Notes: generated from the sequence alone by a model not told the origin. DNA of 64,000 nucleotides from Bradyrhizobium sp. B097 (GCF_038957035.1 NZ_CP152412.1:744001-808000); one strand, 5' to 3'; positions 27,749 through 38,152 are shown, numbered from the stretch's first letter. Numbers and translations are program-made.

Positions 27749-27986
27749 GAGCTGCTTTCACAATGAGAGTGGTTTAGACGGCGGGCACTCTGGCGACTCG
27801 CCGTAGAATATGGGCTTCGAACGCGGTCAACGAGCAATGCAAGCTGGGCTGAAGTGTGACCGAGTTCCGCAAAACGCTCTGCGACCCACGCGTTGGACCC
27901 CCATATAGCACCCTGAGACCGTGAGAAAAGGCCCTTTTTTCAACGGGAACCGGCCCGATTCGCCTCCAAAATGACCTGATAGGCCC

Positions 27987-28721
27987 ATGCAACCGACCGC
28001 CGACTTCGACCCCGCCCACCTTGCCCGCTCGCTGCTCCGCCGCAGCCGCCAGGGCGCGCTCGCCACGCTGATGACCGGCTCCGGCGACCCCTATTGCTCG
28101 CTGGTCAACCTGGCCAGCCACCCCGACGGCTCGCCGATCCTGCTGATTTCCCGGCTGGCGCTGCATACCAGGAATATCCTGGCCGACGACCGGGTGTCGC
28201 TGATGCTGGACGAGCGCGCCGAGGGCGACCCGCTGGAGGGCGCCCGGATCATGCTGGCCGGCCGAGCGGAGGAGGTCGCGGAGGCCGAGCGGGAGCTCGT
28301 CCGCCGGCGCTACCTTGGCGCTCATCCGTCGGCGGAAGCCTTTGTAGAATTTAAGGATTTCTCGTTTTTCGTGATCCGGCCGGGCGGCGCCCATCTGGTC
28401 GCCGGGTTCGGCCGGATCGTCGACCTCAAGCCCGCGCAGTTTCTGACCGACCTCGGTGGTGCCGAAGCGCTGCTGGAGGCCGAGCCGGGCGCGGTGGTGC
28501 ATATGAACGAGGATCACCGCGAGGCCATGGACCTCTACGCCACGCGGCTGCTCGGCGCGGACAGTGCCGACTGGCTGTGCACCGGCTGCGACCCCGACGG
28601 CATGGACATGCAGGCTGGCCGCGACACGCTGCGGCTCGATTTCCCCGAGCGGGTCAGCAACGGCACCGAACTGCGCAAGATGTTGGTGCGGCTCGCCGGC
28701 GAGGCGCGCGCCAAAGGATAG
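27987..28721 (+). CDS. HugZ-like / pyridoxamine-phosphate-oxidase-fold protein
   Basis: A 244-aa cytoplasmic protein. The N-terminal split-barrel (LLRRSRQGALATLMTGSGDP, LAGRAEEV, FFVIRPGGAHLVAGFGRI) resembles flavin/PLP-oxidase folds, and the C-terminal DUF2470-type domain has VVHMNEDHREAMDLYA. HugZ relatives bind haem and take part in haem use; others bind flavin. Without haem-uptake genes nearby the substrate cannot be fixed. The HMNEDH histidines are the best candidate ligands. It is divergent from chvI. Confidence 0.82.
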   Translation: MQPTADFDPAHLARSLLRRSRQGALATLMTGSGDPYCSLVNLASHPDGSPILLISRLALHTRNILADDRVSLMLDERAEGDPLEGARIMLAGRAEEVAEAERELVRRRYLGAHPSAEAFVEFKDFSFFVIRPGGAHLVAGFGRIVDLKPAQFLTDLGGAEALLEAEPGAVVHMNEDHREAMDLYATRLLGADSADWLCTGCDPDGMDMQAGRDTLRLDFPERVSNGTELRKMLVRLAGEARAKG

Positions 28722-29454
28722 AGGGAGGGATAGGGAGCACGACCTGCTCACCCCGAACGGCGGTGCTGGCGTGACGAGGCATGGTGTCGCACGGTGCGGC
28801 TCCGCGCGTGTTTGCCGAGGCCGGGTGTAGCGCCTCTGACAGCGCGATCATTTCGTGCCGGCGCCGATATGATCTCCGATGGGCGCGATGCGGGTTGCGA
28901 GAATTCCTGACGCTGCTGCTCCGAAAAATCGCAGGGATCGCGAGCTTCAACCGGCGACGTGCATGTGCAACGCGGTGATTGCGTTACCATCGATCGCTAC
29001 GATCAGTGATGCTGTTGCCGCTGAACGCAGCCCGTGTTGCGGAACATTCGCTGCTGCCGGGCATTGTAGTCATCCAGCTTCGACGACGGCGGATTGAGCT
29101 CGGCCGAATGCAGCTCAATGCCGACCCAGTGGTGCTATCCGCGTGCAACACGATCGTGGACGACATGCCTGGCACTGCAACGCAGCGTCAACTCGCGGCG
29201 GTCCATCGCAACGACACATCCTCAGCGCGAAATGCATACCCGGCATTCTCCCTGCCTGCTGCGTTGTTCGGCGCGGATACGCGCCAGTCGCTGGCACTCT
29301 TTGTGCATTGCAACGCCTTGCTCGCAGCGGGAAAGGCCACGAAACGTCGCCCGATCGCCGCGAAAACAACGAGAAAGCGAAAGCGTTTCGCGCTGCGGTA
29401 TTTGCGCCCGATGATGTGCCCGCCTTGGAATCAACCAAAAGCCATTCGACTGGC

Positions 29455-29483
29455 TTGGCAAGCTCGGCGATCCCCACTATTAG
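29455..29483 (+). promoter_or_regulatory. Candidate sigma-70-type promoter for pckA
   Basis: TTGGCA (29455-29460) and TATTAG (29478-29483) are separated by 17 bp and lie about 110 nt before the pckA start. The -35 is good, the -10 only fair. Chance matches are common, so this is a low-confidence call. Confidence 0.3.
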
Positions 29484-29549
29484 GTCGCCGGACCGGGGCC
29501 GAGAGGCTATATTCTGATGACGGTCACCGCGGCGGAGCGCGACTAGCGA

Positions 29550-29563
29550 TGTTCGCGCGAACA
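29550..29563. promoter_or_regulatory. 14-bp perfect palindrome in the pckA leader
   Basis: TGTTCGCGCGAACA is a perfect dyad whose centre is about 35 nt upstream of the pckA start codon. Its position between the promoter-like pair and the ribosome site (GAGGAGG at 29579-29585) suits an operator. Confidence 0.4.
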
Positions 29564-29591
29564 AGGATACGCGGGTTCGAGGAGGTTCTTC

Positions 29592-31208
<1,617 letters not shown>

Positions 31209-31234
31209 ACCGCTCGCGCTGATCTCGCGATTTG

Positions 31235-31263
31235 AAAAGGCGGCCCTCGTGGCCGCCTTTTTT
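31235..31263 (+). terminator. Rho-independent terminator of pckA
   Basis: AAAAGGCGGCC, loop CTCG, then TGGCCGCC and six Ts. The GC-rich stem plus A-tract/T-tract can act in both directions. It begins 27 nt after the pckA stop and ends about 50 bp before the insertion sequence. Confidence 0.93.
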
Positions 31264-31312
31264 GTTGCAGTCTCGCTTCCTCCATCCGCGCGCCTCTGCT
31301 CCGTCACCCTGA

Positions 31313-32245
31313 GAGCCTGACCGAAAAAGCAGTGAGTGATTTCAGTCGGCTGTGATTCCTTCGGATTTGCAAAGATTCGAGGGAGTGCACCATGCCATGG
31401 ACCAAAATCACTCGTGCTCAGTATCTGCGGAACGGACTGCGCTATGCAAGCGACATGACCGACGCGGAGTGGCGTCTGATAGCCAGGAAGTTGCCGGGTC
31501 GGCGTCGATTGGGCCGCCCGCGGAAGGTTGATCTGCGCAAGGTGGTCGAGGCCATTTTGTTCATTCTGTCCACCGGCTGCCAATGGCGCGCTCTGCCGCG
31601 GGAGTTCCCGCCGTACTCGACGGTGCAAGGTTATTTCTATACTTGGCGCGATACTCGCCGATGGCACAGGATCGTGAAGGCTCTGGTCCGACAGGCACGG
31701 CGCAAACTCGGCCGCAAGCCGACACCGACGGCGGCCGTCATCGACAGTCAGAGCGCTTCGACGACACAAGCCGGCGGCCCGCGCGGCTTCGATCCGGGCA
31801 AACGTGTTAACGGACGTAAGCGGCACATCGTCACCGATACCAACGGTCTCTTGCTGGCCGTCCACGTTCACCCAGCCAATGTTCAGGACGTGCATGGTGC
31901 AGTCCCCTTACTGGAGCGCGTGCGAGAGCGCTTTCCGAAGCTGCGTCATGTCTTTGCTGACCGGGTTTATCGCGGAAAGCAGCTTGTTGGCGCGCTCTCC
32001 CATTGCGGGCCATGGACCATTGAGATCGTTCAGCGGCCGCCTGGGGTCAAAGGCTTCCAGCTCTTACCACGACGCTGGGTCGTCGAGCGCACCTTCGCGT
32101 GGTTCGGCAGGTGTCGCCGCCTCTCCAGAGATTTCGAGGGCTCCGCCTCAACTGAGGTCGCCTGGCTCCTCGTAGCCCATCTCAGACTCTTGACCCGACG
32201 CCTCGCTACGCCCTGAAAATACTCAGCTCATTTGGAGTCAGACTC
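31313..32245 (+). mobile_element. Complete IS5-family insertion sequence, 933 bp
   Basis: Ends GAGCCTGACC (31313 on) and the complement of GTCAGACTC (ending 32245) form imperfect terminal inverted repeats of about 33 bp (24 or so matches, including TGAG and ATTTTCAG/ATTTCAG inner blocks). A 3-bp direct repeat TGA flanks both ends (31310-31312 and 32246-32248), consistent with the TNA target of IS427/IS1031-type members. One intact transposase gene lies inside. The host site is the left arm of a palindromic intergenic repeat. Confidence 0.88.
31392..32216 (+). CDS. IS5-family DDE transposase
   Basis: A 274-aa intact transposase. The N-terminal DUF4096-like domain (SDMTDAEWRLIARKL, GCQWRALPREFPPYSTV) precedes a DDE catalytic core: first Asp in VIDSQSAST, second in HVFADRVYRG, Glu in RRWVVERTFAWF, with the conserved tail WLLVAHLRLLTRRL. 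It is encoded in a single frame without a programmed frameshift. Its G+C is slightly lower than the neighbouring genes. The element looks potentially active because gene and both ends are intact. Confidence 0.93.
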   Translation: MPWTKITRAQYLRNGLRYASDMTDAEWRLIARKLPGRRRLGRPRKVDLRKVVEAILFILSTGCQWRALPREFPPYSTVQGYFYTWRDTRRWHRIVKALVRQARRKLGRKPTPTAAVIDSQSASTTQAGGPRGFDPGKRVNGRKRHIVTDTNGLLLAVHVHPANVQDVHGAVPLLERVRERFPKLRHVFADRVYRGKQLVGALSHCGPWTIEIVQRPPGVKGFQLLPRRWVVERTFAWFGRCRRLSRDFEGSASTEVAWLLVAHLRLLTRRLATP

Positions 32246-32341
32246 TGAGGAGCGCGCAGCGCGCGCGTCTCGAAGGGTCGACGGGCACCAGCCGGGCCGT
32301 GCATCCTTCGAGACGCGCCTGCGGCGCTCCTCAGGATGACG
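32246..32341. repeat. Right part of a palindromic repeat interrupted by the IS
   Basis: Beginning TGAGGAGCGCGCAGCGCGCG and ending CTCCTCAGGATGACG, it is the family seen at 23609-23712. The missing left tip CGTCACCCTGA lies at 31302-31312 on the other side of the IS. Removing the IS and one TGA restores a continuous palindrome of about 105 bp. Confidence 0.85.
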
Positions 32342-32361
32342 GGATTGGACTCCTCCGCGGA

Positions 32362-33339
32362 TTACTCACCCATCTCCGGCAGCACGGCGTTGCTCGGTGT
32401 CTGCCGATCGGTGATCTGCAGGCCGAACAGGCTGCCGATCAATTCGACCGCGACGCGCGCCGTGCGGCCGCGCTCGTCGAGGAACGGATTGAGCTCGACG
32501 ATATCGAGCGAGCGCACCAGTCCGGAATCGTGCAGCAGCTCCATGATGAGATGGGCTTCCCGGTAAGTCGCGCCGCCCGGCACGGTGGTGCCGACCCCGG
32601 GCGCGACTTCCGGATCGAGGAAGTCGACGTCGAACGAGACATGCAGCACGCCGTTCTTGGCCCTGACGCGCTCGATGACGCGGCGGGTGAGCACGGCGAC
32701 GCCGAACTCGTCGATCTGGCGCATGTCCGCGATCGAGACGTTGCGCTGCCGCAGCAGCTTGCGCTCCAGCGGATCGACCGAGCGCGTGCCGATCAGGTCG
32801 AGCTGATCCGGCGGGATCGAGACGCGCGGCAGCCCGCCGAGCAGGTCGTCGAGGCCGGGCTCGCCACACAGGAAGGCCGCCGACATGCCGTGCATGTTGC
32901 CGGTGATGGTGGTGGCCGGCGTGTTGTAGTCGGCATGCGCGTCGACCCACAGCGCGAACAGCGGCCGGCCCTTCTCCTGCCAGTAGCGTGCGACGCCGTT
33001 GATCGATCCCATCGACAATGAGTGATCGCCGCCCATGAAGATCGGGATCGCGCCGGAATGCGCCAGCCAGTAGGCGCGCTCGGCGAGGGCGCGGGTCCAG
33101 GTCTTCACCTCGTCATAGAATTTGGTGTTCGCCGGCGCCGGGCCGTCGGCGACCACGGCCGGGATCGCAAGGTTGCCGTGGTCGTCAACCCGGAAGTCGA
33201 GCTGCTCGAGCAGGCGCGCGATGCCCGCGGTGCGCAGCGCGTCCGGGCCCATCAGCGGGCCGGGCTGCGACGCGCCGATCTCGATGGGAACGCCAAGCAA
33301 AGCGATGCGCGAGGGTCTGGAATTGTCGGCTTCGGACAT
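32362..33339 (-). CDS. rocF: Arginase
   Basis: A 325-aa ureohydrolase that converts arginine to ornithine and urea. The dinuclear manganese motifs are all present: GGDHSLSMGS, WVDAHADYNTP and SFDVDFLDPEVAPGVGT; the C-terminal SLDIVELNPFLDERGRTA is the arginase signature. ATG 33339 follows a GGAG; an upstream open reading frame of about 120 codons has repeat-like, non-coding character. Urease genes are not in the window, but an allophanate/ureide module is at 54-64 kb. No adjacent ornithine cyclodeaminase is seen. Confidence 0.94.
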   Translation of the reverse strand: MSEADNSRPSRIALLGVPIEIGASQPGPLMGPDALRTAGIARLLEQLDFRVDDHGNLAIPAVVADGPAPANTKFYDEVKTWTRALAERAYWLAHSGAIPIFMGGDHSLSMGSINGVARYWQEKGRPLFALWVDAHADYNTPATTITGNMHGMSAAFLCGEPGLDDLLGGLPRVSIPPDQLDLIGTRSVDPLERKLLRQRNVSIADMRQIDEFGVAVLTRRVIERVRAKNGVLHVSFDVDFLDPEVAPGVGTTVPGGATYREAHLIMELLHDSGLVRSLDIVELNPFLDERGRTARVAVELIGSLFGLQITDRQTPSNAVLPEMGE

Positions 33340-33541
33340 GCGGCAAGGCTCCCAAAGGCGTGGAACAGAAGCGACGCGCCAATGTTCCCTCAACCCTTGA
33401 AATAGGCAACCCGGTCCAATCCGGCCATGTGGATAGTTGAGTTGCGCCGAGGATGATTTTTGGTTGAACAAGTCGGGCCGCAGACTCGCTTCGCCTCTCC
33501 CGCAAGCGGGAGAGGGGGCGCACCGCGTTCGCATCGCCAGT

Positions 33542-34360
33542 TCAAGCCTTGAAATAAGCGATCTGCGTGGTGGTGGCGAGCAGGCGGCCGGACGGCGACC
33601 ACAATTCGCCGTGCTGGTCGCCGTAGCTCTTATGGAAGGTCTTGGCGTCGGCGGTGGCGAGCACGCGGGTGGTGTCCTCCGCATCCATGTCGGCGGCATC
33701 GACGTGGAAATAGGTCGTCAGCGACACCGTGCCGAACGGCACCAGCTCGTGCCGCGCGTGGAACACGCGGCCGAAGAACGCGTCCGACATCGACATCAGC
33801 GACAGCGCATCGAGCTTGCGCGGCACGCGGTCGGCGATCCAGAGTTTTGAATAGGGGCTCGACGGCTGCTTGGCGCCATCGCCGCCGAGCTTCGGTTCGC
33901 CCTCGGCGAAGCGGAAATCATACTGGTTGGCCCAGGTCATCGCGAGCTTCGGATAGGGCCGCAGCTCTTCGAACGGCACCGCGCCGGGAAACTCGGCGGG
34001 CTGGTGCGACCACGACGGGCGGCGCTCGGCGAACACCGCGGTCGCCAAGGTCGTGACCTCGCCGCCGCCTTGCGTCATCTCGATCGACCAGTGCTGGCTC
34101 GATCGGTTGGCTCTGACCAGGCGGACATCGAGATCGAACATGCCCTCGGCGACCGGCGCACAGTAATTGACCGTCAGCGCCAGCGGATCGCCGGCGCGCT
34201 GCGGATGCTGCATCAGGGCGCGCAGGATCGTCGCGGCCGTGCAGCCGCCGAACGGGCCGACGAAGGCCCAGTAATCCGGGCTGGTCCGTCCCTGCCAGCG
34301 GCTGTCGCCGGCGGTCACAGCGGTGGCTTCATCGAAAAGGTGCGGAGCCTTGGTGAGCAT
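33542..34360 (-). CDS. Acyl-CoA thioesterase, TesB-like double hot-dog
   Basis: A 272-aa cytoplasmic protein with two hot-dog domains. The first has FVGPFGGCTAATILRALMQH and LTVNYCAPV; the second has KLWIADRVPRKLD and LTTYFHVDAADMD, ending in SGRLLATTTQIAYFKA, a common TesB-type C-terminus. Members hydrolyse acyl-CoA thioesters; chain length cannot be predicted. It is separated from arginase by 202 bp that include a small repeat fragment. Confidence 0.85.
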   Translation of the reverse strand: MLTKAPHLFDEATAVTAGDSRWQGRTSPDYWAFVGPFGGCTAATILRALMQHPQRAGDPLALTVNYCAPVAEGMFDLDVRLVRANRSSQHWSIEMTQGGGEVTTLATAVFAERRPSWSHQPAEFPGAVPFEELRPYPKLAMTWANQYDFRFAEGEPKLGGDGAKQPSSPYSKLWIADRVPRKLDALSLMSMSDAFFGRVFHARHELVPFGTVSLTTYFHVDAADMDAEDTTRVLATADAKTFHKSYGDQHGELWSPSGRLLATTTQIAYFKA

Positions 34361-34381
34361 GAATTACCTTGAATACTTGCT

Positions 34382-34468
34382 CGTCATTGCGAGGAGCGAA
34401 GCGACGAAGCAATCCATCCATCGGCATGTGCGGCGCGATGGATTGCTTCGCTTCGCTCGCAATGACTG
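34382..34468. repeat. Paired intergenic repeat ATTGCGAGG..GCAATCCAT / ATGGATTGC..CGCAATGAC
   Basis: Two inverted units face each other: CATTGCGAGGAGCGAAGCG...GCAATCCAT and ATGGATTGCTTCGCTTCGC...GCAATGAC. The same family has a single copy at 8641-8676. It lies between the thioesterase start and the glgP stop. Confidence 0.8.
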
Positions 34469-34548
34469 CGTGAGGTTCACTGGCAATATCGCGGGCCAGC
34501 GCGCGGAATTCAATGATGTCGGACGTAATCGATTTCCGCGTCCCGGGA

Positions 34549-37068
34549 TTACCCCTTCGCCTCGCGCTGGTTGTCGAGCTGCGGCGAGGCGCTCGGGTGC
34601 ACCGGCACGTGCCAGATGTCCTCGGCATATTCGCGGATGGTGCGGTCGGAGGAGAACCACGCCATGCGCGCCACGTTGAGGATCGAGGCGCGGGTCCAGG
34701 CCGGAGGCACCTGCCAGCGGGCGTCGATGCCGCGCTGCGCCTCGTAGTAGGAATCGAAATCGGCCGAGACCATGTAGTGATCGAGGTAGCGCAGCGCGTG
34801 CCCGATCGAAGCGAAGCGCGCGGCATCGCCCGGCGAGAACTCGCCGCTCTCGATGGCGCGGATCGCGCGCTCGAGCCGCGGCGACTTGCCGATCACGTCG
34901 CTGGCATCGAGCCCCTGCTTGCGGCGGACCATGACGTCGCCGGCCTCGAGGCCGAAGATCGCGATGTTCTCCTCGCCGACATTGTCGCGGATCTCGATAT
35001 TGGCGCCGTCGAGCGTGCCGATGGTCAGCGCGCCGTTCAGCGCGAGCTTCATGTTGCCGGTGCCGGAGGCCTCCATGCCGGCGGTCGAGATCTGCTCCGA
35101 GAGATCGGCGGCGGGGATGATCACCTCGGCGAGGCTGACATTGTAGTCGGCGAGGAAGGCGACCTTCAGCCTGCCGCCGAGCGAGGCGTCGTTGTTGACG
35201 ACCTCGGCGACGTCGCTGATCAGCTTGATGATCAGCTTGGCGTAGCGGTAGCTCGCCGCCGCCTTGCCCGCGAAGATTTTTACCCGCGGCACCCAGTTCG
35301 CCGCCGGATCATCCTTCATCGCGTGATACAGCGCGATCGTCTCCAGGATGTTGAGCAGCTGCCGCTTGTATTCGTGGATGCGCTTGATCTGCACGTCGAA
35401 CAGCGCCGACGGGTCGACCTTGATGTGGTTGCGCTCGCCGATCAGCCGCGCCAGCGCCAGCTTGTTGTGATGCTTGACGTCGCGGAAGCGCTTCTGGAAT
35501 TCCAGATCGCTCGAGTGGGGCTCGAGCCGTTCGAGCAGCGAGAAGTCGTCGAGCACGGCCTCGCCGCAGGTCTCGCGCAGCAGCGCGGTCAGCCGCGGGT
35601 TGGCCAGCATCAGCCAGCGGCGGAAGGTGATGCCGTTGGTCTTGTTGGTGATGCGCTGGGGATAGAGATGATGAAGGTCGTGGAACACGGTCTCCTTCAT
35701 CAGGTCGGAATGCATCGCGGAGACGCCGTTGATGCGATGCGAGCCGACGAAGGCAAGCTGGCCCATCCGCACGCGGCGGCCGCTGCGCTCATCGATCAGC
35801 GAGACCGAGGCGCGGTATTCGATGTCGCCGGGGAAGCGCTCCTCGGCGAGCGCCAGATGGGCCACGTTGATGCGGTAGATGATCTCGAGATGCCGCGGCA
35901 GCAGCCGCTCGAACAATTCGACCGGCCAGGTCTCGAGCGCTTCCGGCAGCAGCGTGTGGTTGGTGTAGGACAGCGTCGCGACGGTGATCTTCCAGGCCTC
36001 GTCCCAGCGGAAATTGTGCAGGTCGACCAGGATGCGCATCAGCTCGGTGACTGCAAGGCTCGGATGGGTGTCGTTGAGCTGCACGGCCGCCTTCTGCGCG
36101 AGGTTGCGCAGGCCGCCGTCGGAGGAAAGATGCCGCTTCACGAGATCCTGCAACGAGGCCGAGACGAAGAAATATTCCTGGCGCAGGCGGAGCTCACGGC
36201 CCGCCGCGCTCTCGTCGTTCGGATAGAGGAATTTGCAGATCGCTTCCGCGCGCGCCTGCTCGGCGCTCGCCGAGACGTAGTCTCCGGTGTTGAAGACGTC
36301 GAGCTGGAGCGGATCGGGCGCGTGCGCCGACCAGAGGCGAAGCGCGTTGACGTGCTTGCCGCGCCAGCCGACGATCGGCGTATCGTAGGCCATTGCCTCG
36401 ACGGTTTCCGCCGGGTGCCAGGTGGCGCGGTCGCGGCCGCGCTCGTCGACATGCTCGACATGGCCGCCGAAGTGGACGTTGTAGACCACCTCCGGCCGCT
36501 GGAATTCCCAGGGGTTGCCGAAAGCGAGCCATTCGTCGGGATATTCCTGCTGCCAGCCCTGGTTCATGATCTGGCGGAACAGGCCGAAATCGTAGCGGAT
36601 GCCGTAGCCGGTCGCGGGGATCGCCAGCGTCGCCATGCTCTCCATGAAGCAGGCCGCGAGCCGCCCGAGACCGCCATTGCCGAGCGCCGCGTCCGGCTCG
36701 CATTTGCGCAGGTCCGACAGATCGACGCCGAGGTCGCCGAGCGCGGCCTCGAATAGCGGCAACAGTCCCATATTGTTCAGCGCGTCGGTGAACAGGCGGC
36801 CGATCAGGAATTCGAGCGAGAGGTAATAGACGCGCTTGGAGCCGGCGTCGTAGGTCTGCTTCTCGGCCGTCAGCCAGTGGTGCACGATGCGGTCGCGCAG
36901 CGCCAGCGCCGCCGCCTTGTACCAGTCGCGCCTGGTCGCCATGCCGGCGTCCTTGCCGATCGCCAGCCGGAGCTTGGCGAGGATCGCGCCCTTGATCTCG
37001 GTCAGCGCCAGCTCGTCGATCGGCTGGTTCAATGCCGGGTAGTTTGTTTGTTCGTGCAAAGCGCTCAA
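34549..37068 (-). CDS. glgP: Glycogen/maltodextrin phosphorylase
   Basis: An 839-aa GT35 enzyme releasing glucose-1-phosphate from alpha-1,4-glucans. The pyridoxal-phosphate segment EASGTGNMKLALNGALTIG is complete with its lysine, and the N-terminal catalytic pieces (YYLSLEFLIGR, GNGGLGRLAACFMES, RYDFGLFRQ) are canonical. Length is normal. No glgA/B/C/X genes are adjacent in this window. The gene stands alone, divergent from a small exported protein across about 240 bp. Confidence 0.96.
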   Translation of the reverse strand: MSALHEQTNYPALNQPIDELALTEIKGAILAKLRLAIGKDAGMATRRDWYKAAALALRDRIVHHWLTAEKQTYDAGSKRVYYLSLEFLIGRLFTDALNNMGLLPLFEAALGDLGVDLSDLRKCEPDAALGNGGLGRLAACFMESMATLAIPATGYGIRYDFGLFRQIMNQGWQQEYPDEWLAFGNPWEFQRPEVVYNVHFGGHVEHVDERGRDRATWHPAETVEAMAYDTPIVGWRGKHVNALRLWSAHAPDPLQLDVFNTGDYVSASAEQARAEAICKFLYPNDESAAGRELRLRQEYFFVSASLQDLVKRHLSSDGGLRNLAQKAAVQLNDTHPSLAVTELMRILVDLHNFRWDEAWKITVATLSYTNHTLLPEALETWPVELFERLLPRHLEIIYRINVAHLALAEERFPGDIEYRASVSLIDERSGRRVRMGQLAFVGSHRINGVSAMHSDLMKETVFHDLHHLYPQRITNKTNGITFRRWLMLANPRLTALLRETCGEAVLDDFSLLERLEPHSSDLEFQKRFRDVKHHNKLALARLIGERNHIKVDPSALFDVQIKRIHEYKRQLLNILETIALYHAMKDDPAANWVPRVKIFAGKAAASYRYAKLIIKLISDVAEVVNNDASLGGRLKVAFLADYNVSLAEVIIPAADLSEQISTAGMEASGTGNMKLALNGALTIGTLDGANIEIRDNVGEENIAIFGLEAGDVMVRRKQGLDASDVIGKSPRLERAIRAIESGEFSPGDAARFASIGHALRYLDHYMVSADFDSYYEAQRGIDARWQVPPAWTRASILNVARMAWFSSDRTIREYAEDIWHVPVHPSASPQLDNQREAKG

Positions 37069-37305
37069 TCCCTGCCGTTCAGATTTTCCGGATCATGATG
37101 CGATCATAGTGTCCGGATCATGCCCCAAGTCGATGATACGCGCGTTGCATGGCAACCGAAACCGCCCGGAACGTTGCCGTGCATGGCGCTGCCGATATTT
37201 TATGCAAGGACCGGGCCGATTCAGGGGCCTTCGGAACCGTCGTTGCCGGTGCTACGATCGGCCGTGACAGCCGGGATTTTGTGGCAATTTGGCGGAGGAT
37301 ACGTG

Positions 37306-37539
37306 ATGAGACTCCTGATCGAGATCGCCGCCGCGGCGTTGCTCATGGTGTGCATCACGGCGACGAGCGCAGCCTATGCCGCGGGCAAACCGGGCCGCAG
37401 CGCCGACGGCCTGAGCTGCAGCTTCAGCGTGACCCAGAACGCTTCGCCGGCCGCGCGCTGCGCCGCCATCAAGCGGCAATGCGGCGGCAAGTTCTACGCG
37501 AATGCCTGCGGCGACAAGCTGCTGTCCGCGGCGAATTAG
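37306..37539 (+). CDS. Small exported cysteine-containing protein
   Basis: A 77-aa protein. The N-terminal MRLLIEIAAAALLMVCITATSAAYAAG is a signal peptide, leaving about 50 residues with four cysteines (LSCSF, ARCAA, RQCGG, NACGD) that could form two disulphides. ATG 37306 is preceded by GGAGG, and upstream in-frame codons lack support. Function unknown; size and Cys pattern recall small periplasmic proteins found widely in this genus. Confidence 0.68.
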   Translation: MRLLIEIAAAALLMVCITATSAAYAAGKPGRSADGLSCSFSVTQNASPAARCAAIKRQCGGKFYANACGDKLLSAAN

Positions 37540-37692
37540 ACGGCCGCACAACGCGCCTTCACGCGTAATTGGAAACACCGTGGTGATACGGATTTCCAAG
37601 TCTTAACGAGTTCTTTACAAACACACCTGTCGCGCATGGGGCGGGCACATTTTTTCAGCTCCGACGCATTTCATTCCGAAGCAATTTTCAAC

Positions 37693-37717
37693 GGGCCGCT
37701 GACTTAGTCAGCGGCCC
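37693..37717. terminator. Strong intergenic hairpin, possible terminator
   Basis: GGGCCGCTGAC, loop TTA, GTCAGCGGCCC is a perfect 11-bp stem; outer GCAATT / AATTGC can extend it. It lies 153 nt after the small exported gene, followed only by a weak T-run (TTGCTTT). It could end that transcript or belong to a small RNA. Confidence 0.45.
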
Positions 37718-37788
37718 AATTGCTTTGCGAGGGCTGTGCGAGCATGGCGACCGCATTTCTCATGGGGTAAAGGCAGTCACCGCAATTC

Positions 37789-37821
37789 GTCGCCCCGGCG
37801 AAGGCCGGGGCCCATAACCAC
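37789..37821 (+). repeat. 33-bp repeat, left copy flanking the GIY-YIG gene
   Basis: The unit starts GTCGCCCCGGC, has loop GAAG, then GCCGGGG and ends CCCATAACCAC. It is itself a small hairpin (stem CCCCGGC/GCCGGGG). Its exact inverse is at 38153-38185. It ends 5 bp before the stop codon side of the nuclease gene. Confidence 0.92.
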
Positions 37822-37826
37822 AGCCG

Positions 37827-38117
37827 TCAGAGAAGATGGGACAGATCGCTCCACTCCGGATTGTCTTGCTCGATCAGGCGAACCTTCCAGTCGCGGCGCC
37901 ATTCCTTCAGCGCCTTTTCCCGTGCGATCGCCTCTTGTGGTGAAGCGTAGACCTCCATGTAAACCAGTCGCGTGACGCCGTACTTCTTGACGAATTGTGA
38001 GCCGCGTCCAGAGCGATGAAGCGTAAGCCGATTGGAAAGATCGTTGCTGACGCCAATGTAGAGCGTCCCATGGCGGCGGCTCGCGAGAATGTAAACGTAA
38101 TAGACTGCGGCATTCAT
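37827..38117 (-). CDS. Single-domain GIY-YIG nuclease
   Basis: A 96-aa protein that is just a GIY-YIG fold. The paired strands read YYVYILASR and TLYIGVSND, the catalytic arginine follows in LSNRLTLHRSG, and the metal-binding glutamate is in AREKALKEWRR. Stand-alone domains of this type are abundant in rhizobial genomes, often misannotated as excinuclease. Here the gene fills the space between two perfect 33-bp inverted repeats, 5 bp from one and 35 bp from the other. That suggests the nuclease and its repeats form one unit, possibly able to move or be copied. No partner gene is present. Confidence 0.9.
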   Translation of the reverse strand: MNAAVYYVYILASRRHGTLYIGVSNDLSNRLTLHRSGRGSQFVKKYGVTRLVYMEVYASPQEAIAREKALKEWRRDWKVRLIEQDNPEWSDLSHLL

Positions 38118-38152
38118 TTCGGGGCACCGATCACGTGCGCTGTCCGATAGCG

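Larger units (their letters stand above)
28722..29591. other. 870-bp gap upstream of pckA
   Basis: Open frames occur (for example 28979-29614 on the + strand) but their translations carry no domain and base composition at third positions is not typical of nearby genes. The segment is rich in short inverted phrases (GCAACG/CGTTGC, GTGCATTGCAAC). The last 140 bp hold a promoter-like pair and a perfect palindrome described separately. It may contain a long regulated leader or decayed genes. Confidence 0.5.

Noticed and set aside
34513-36756. Long open frame of 747 codons on the + strand opposite glgP
   Set aside because: It is a shadow of the GC-rich glgP gene: its translation is rich in Asp/Arg/Val/His with no domain, and glgP on the minus strand is unmistakable.
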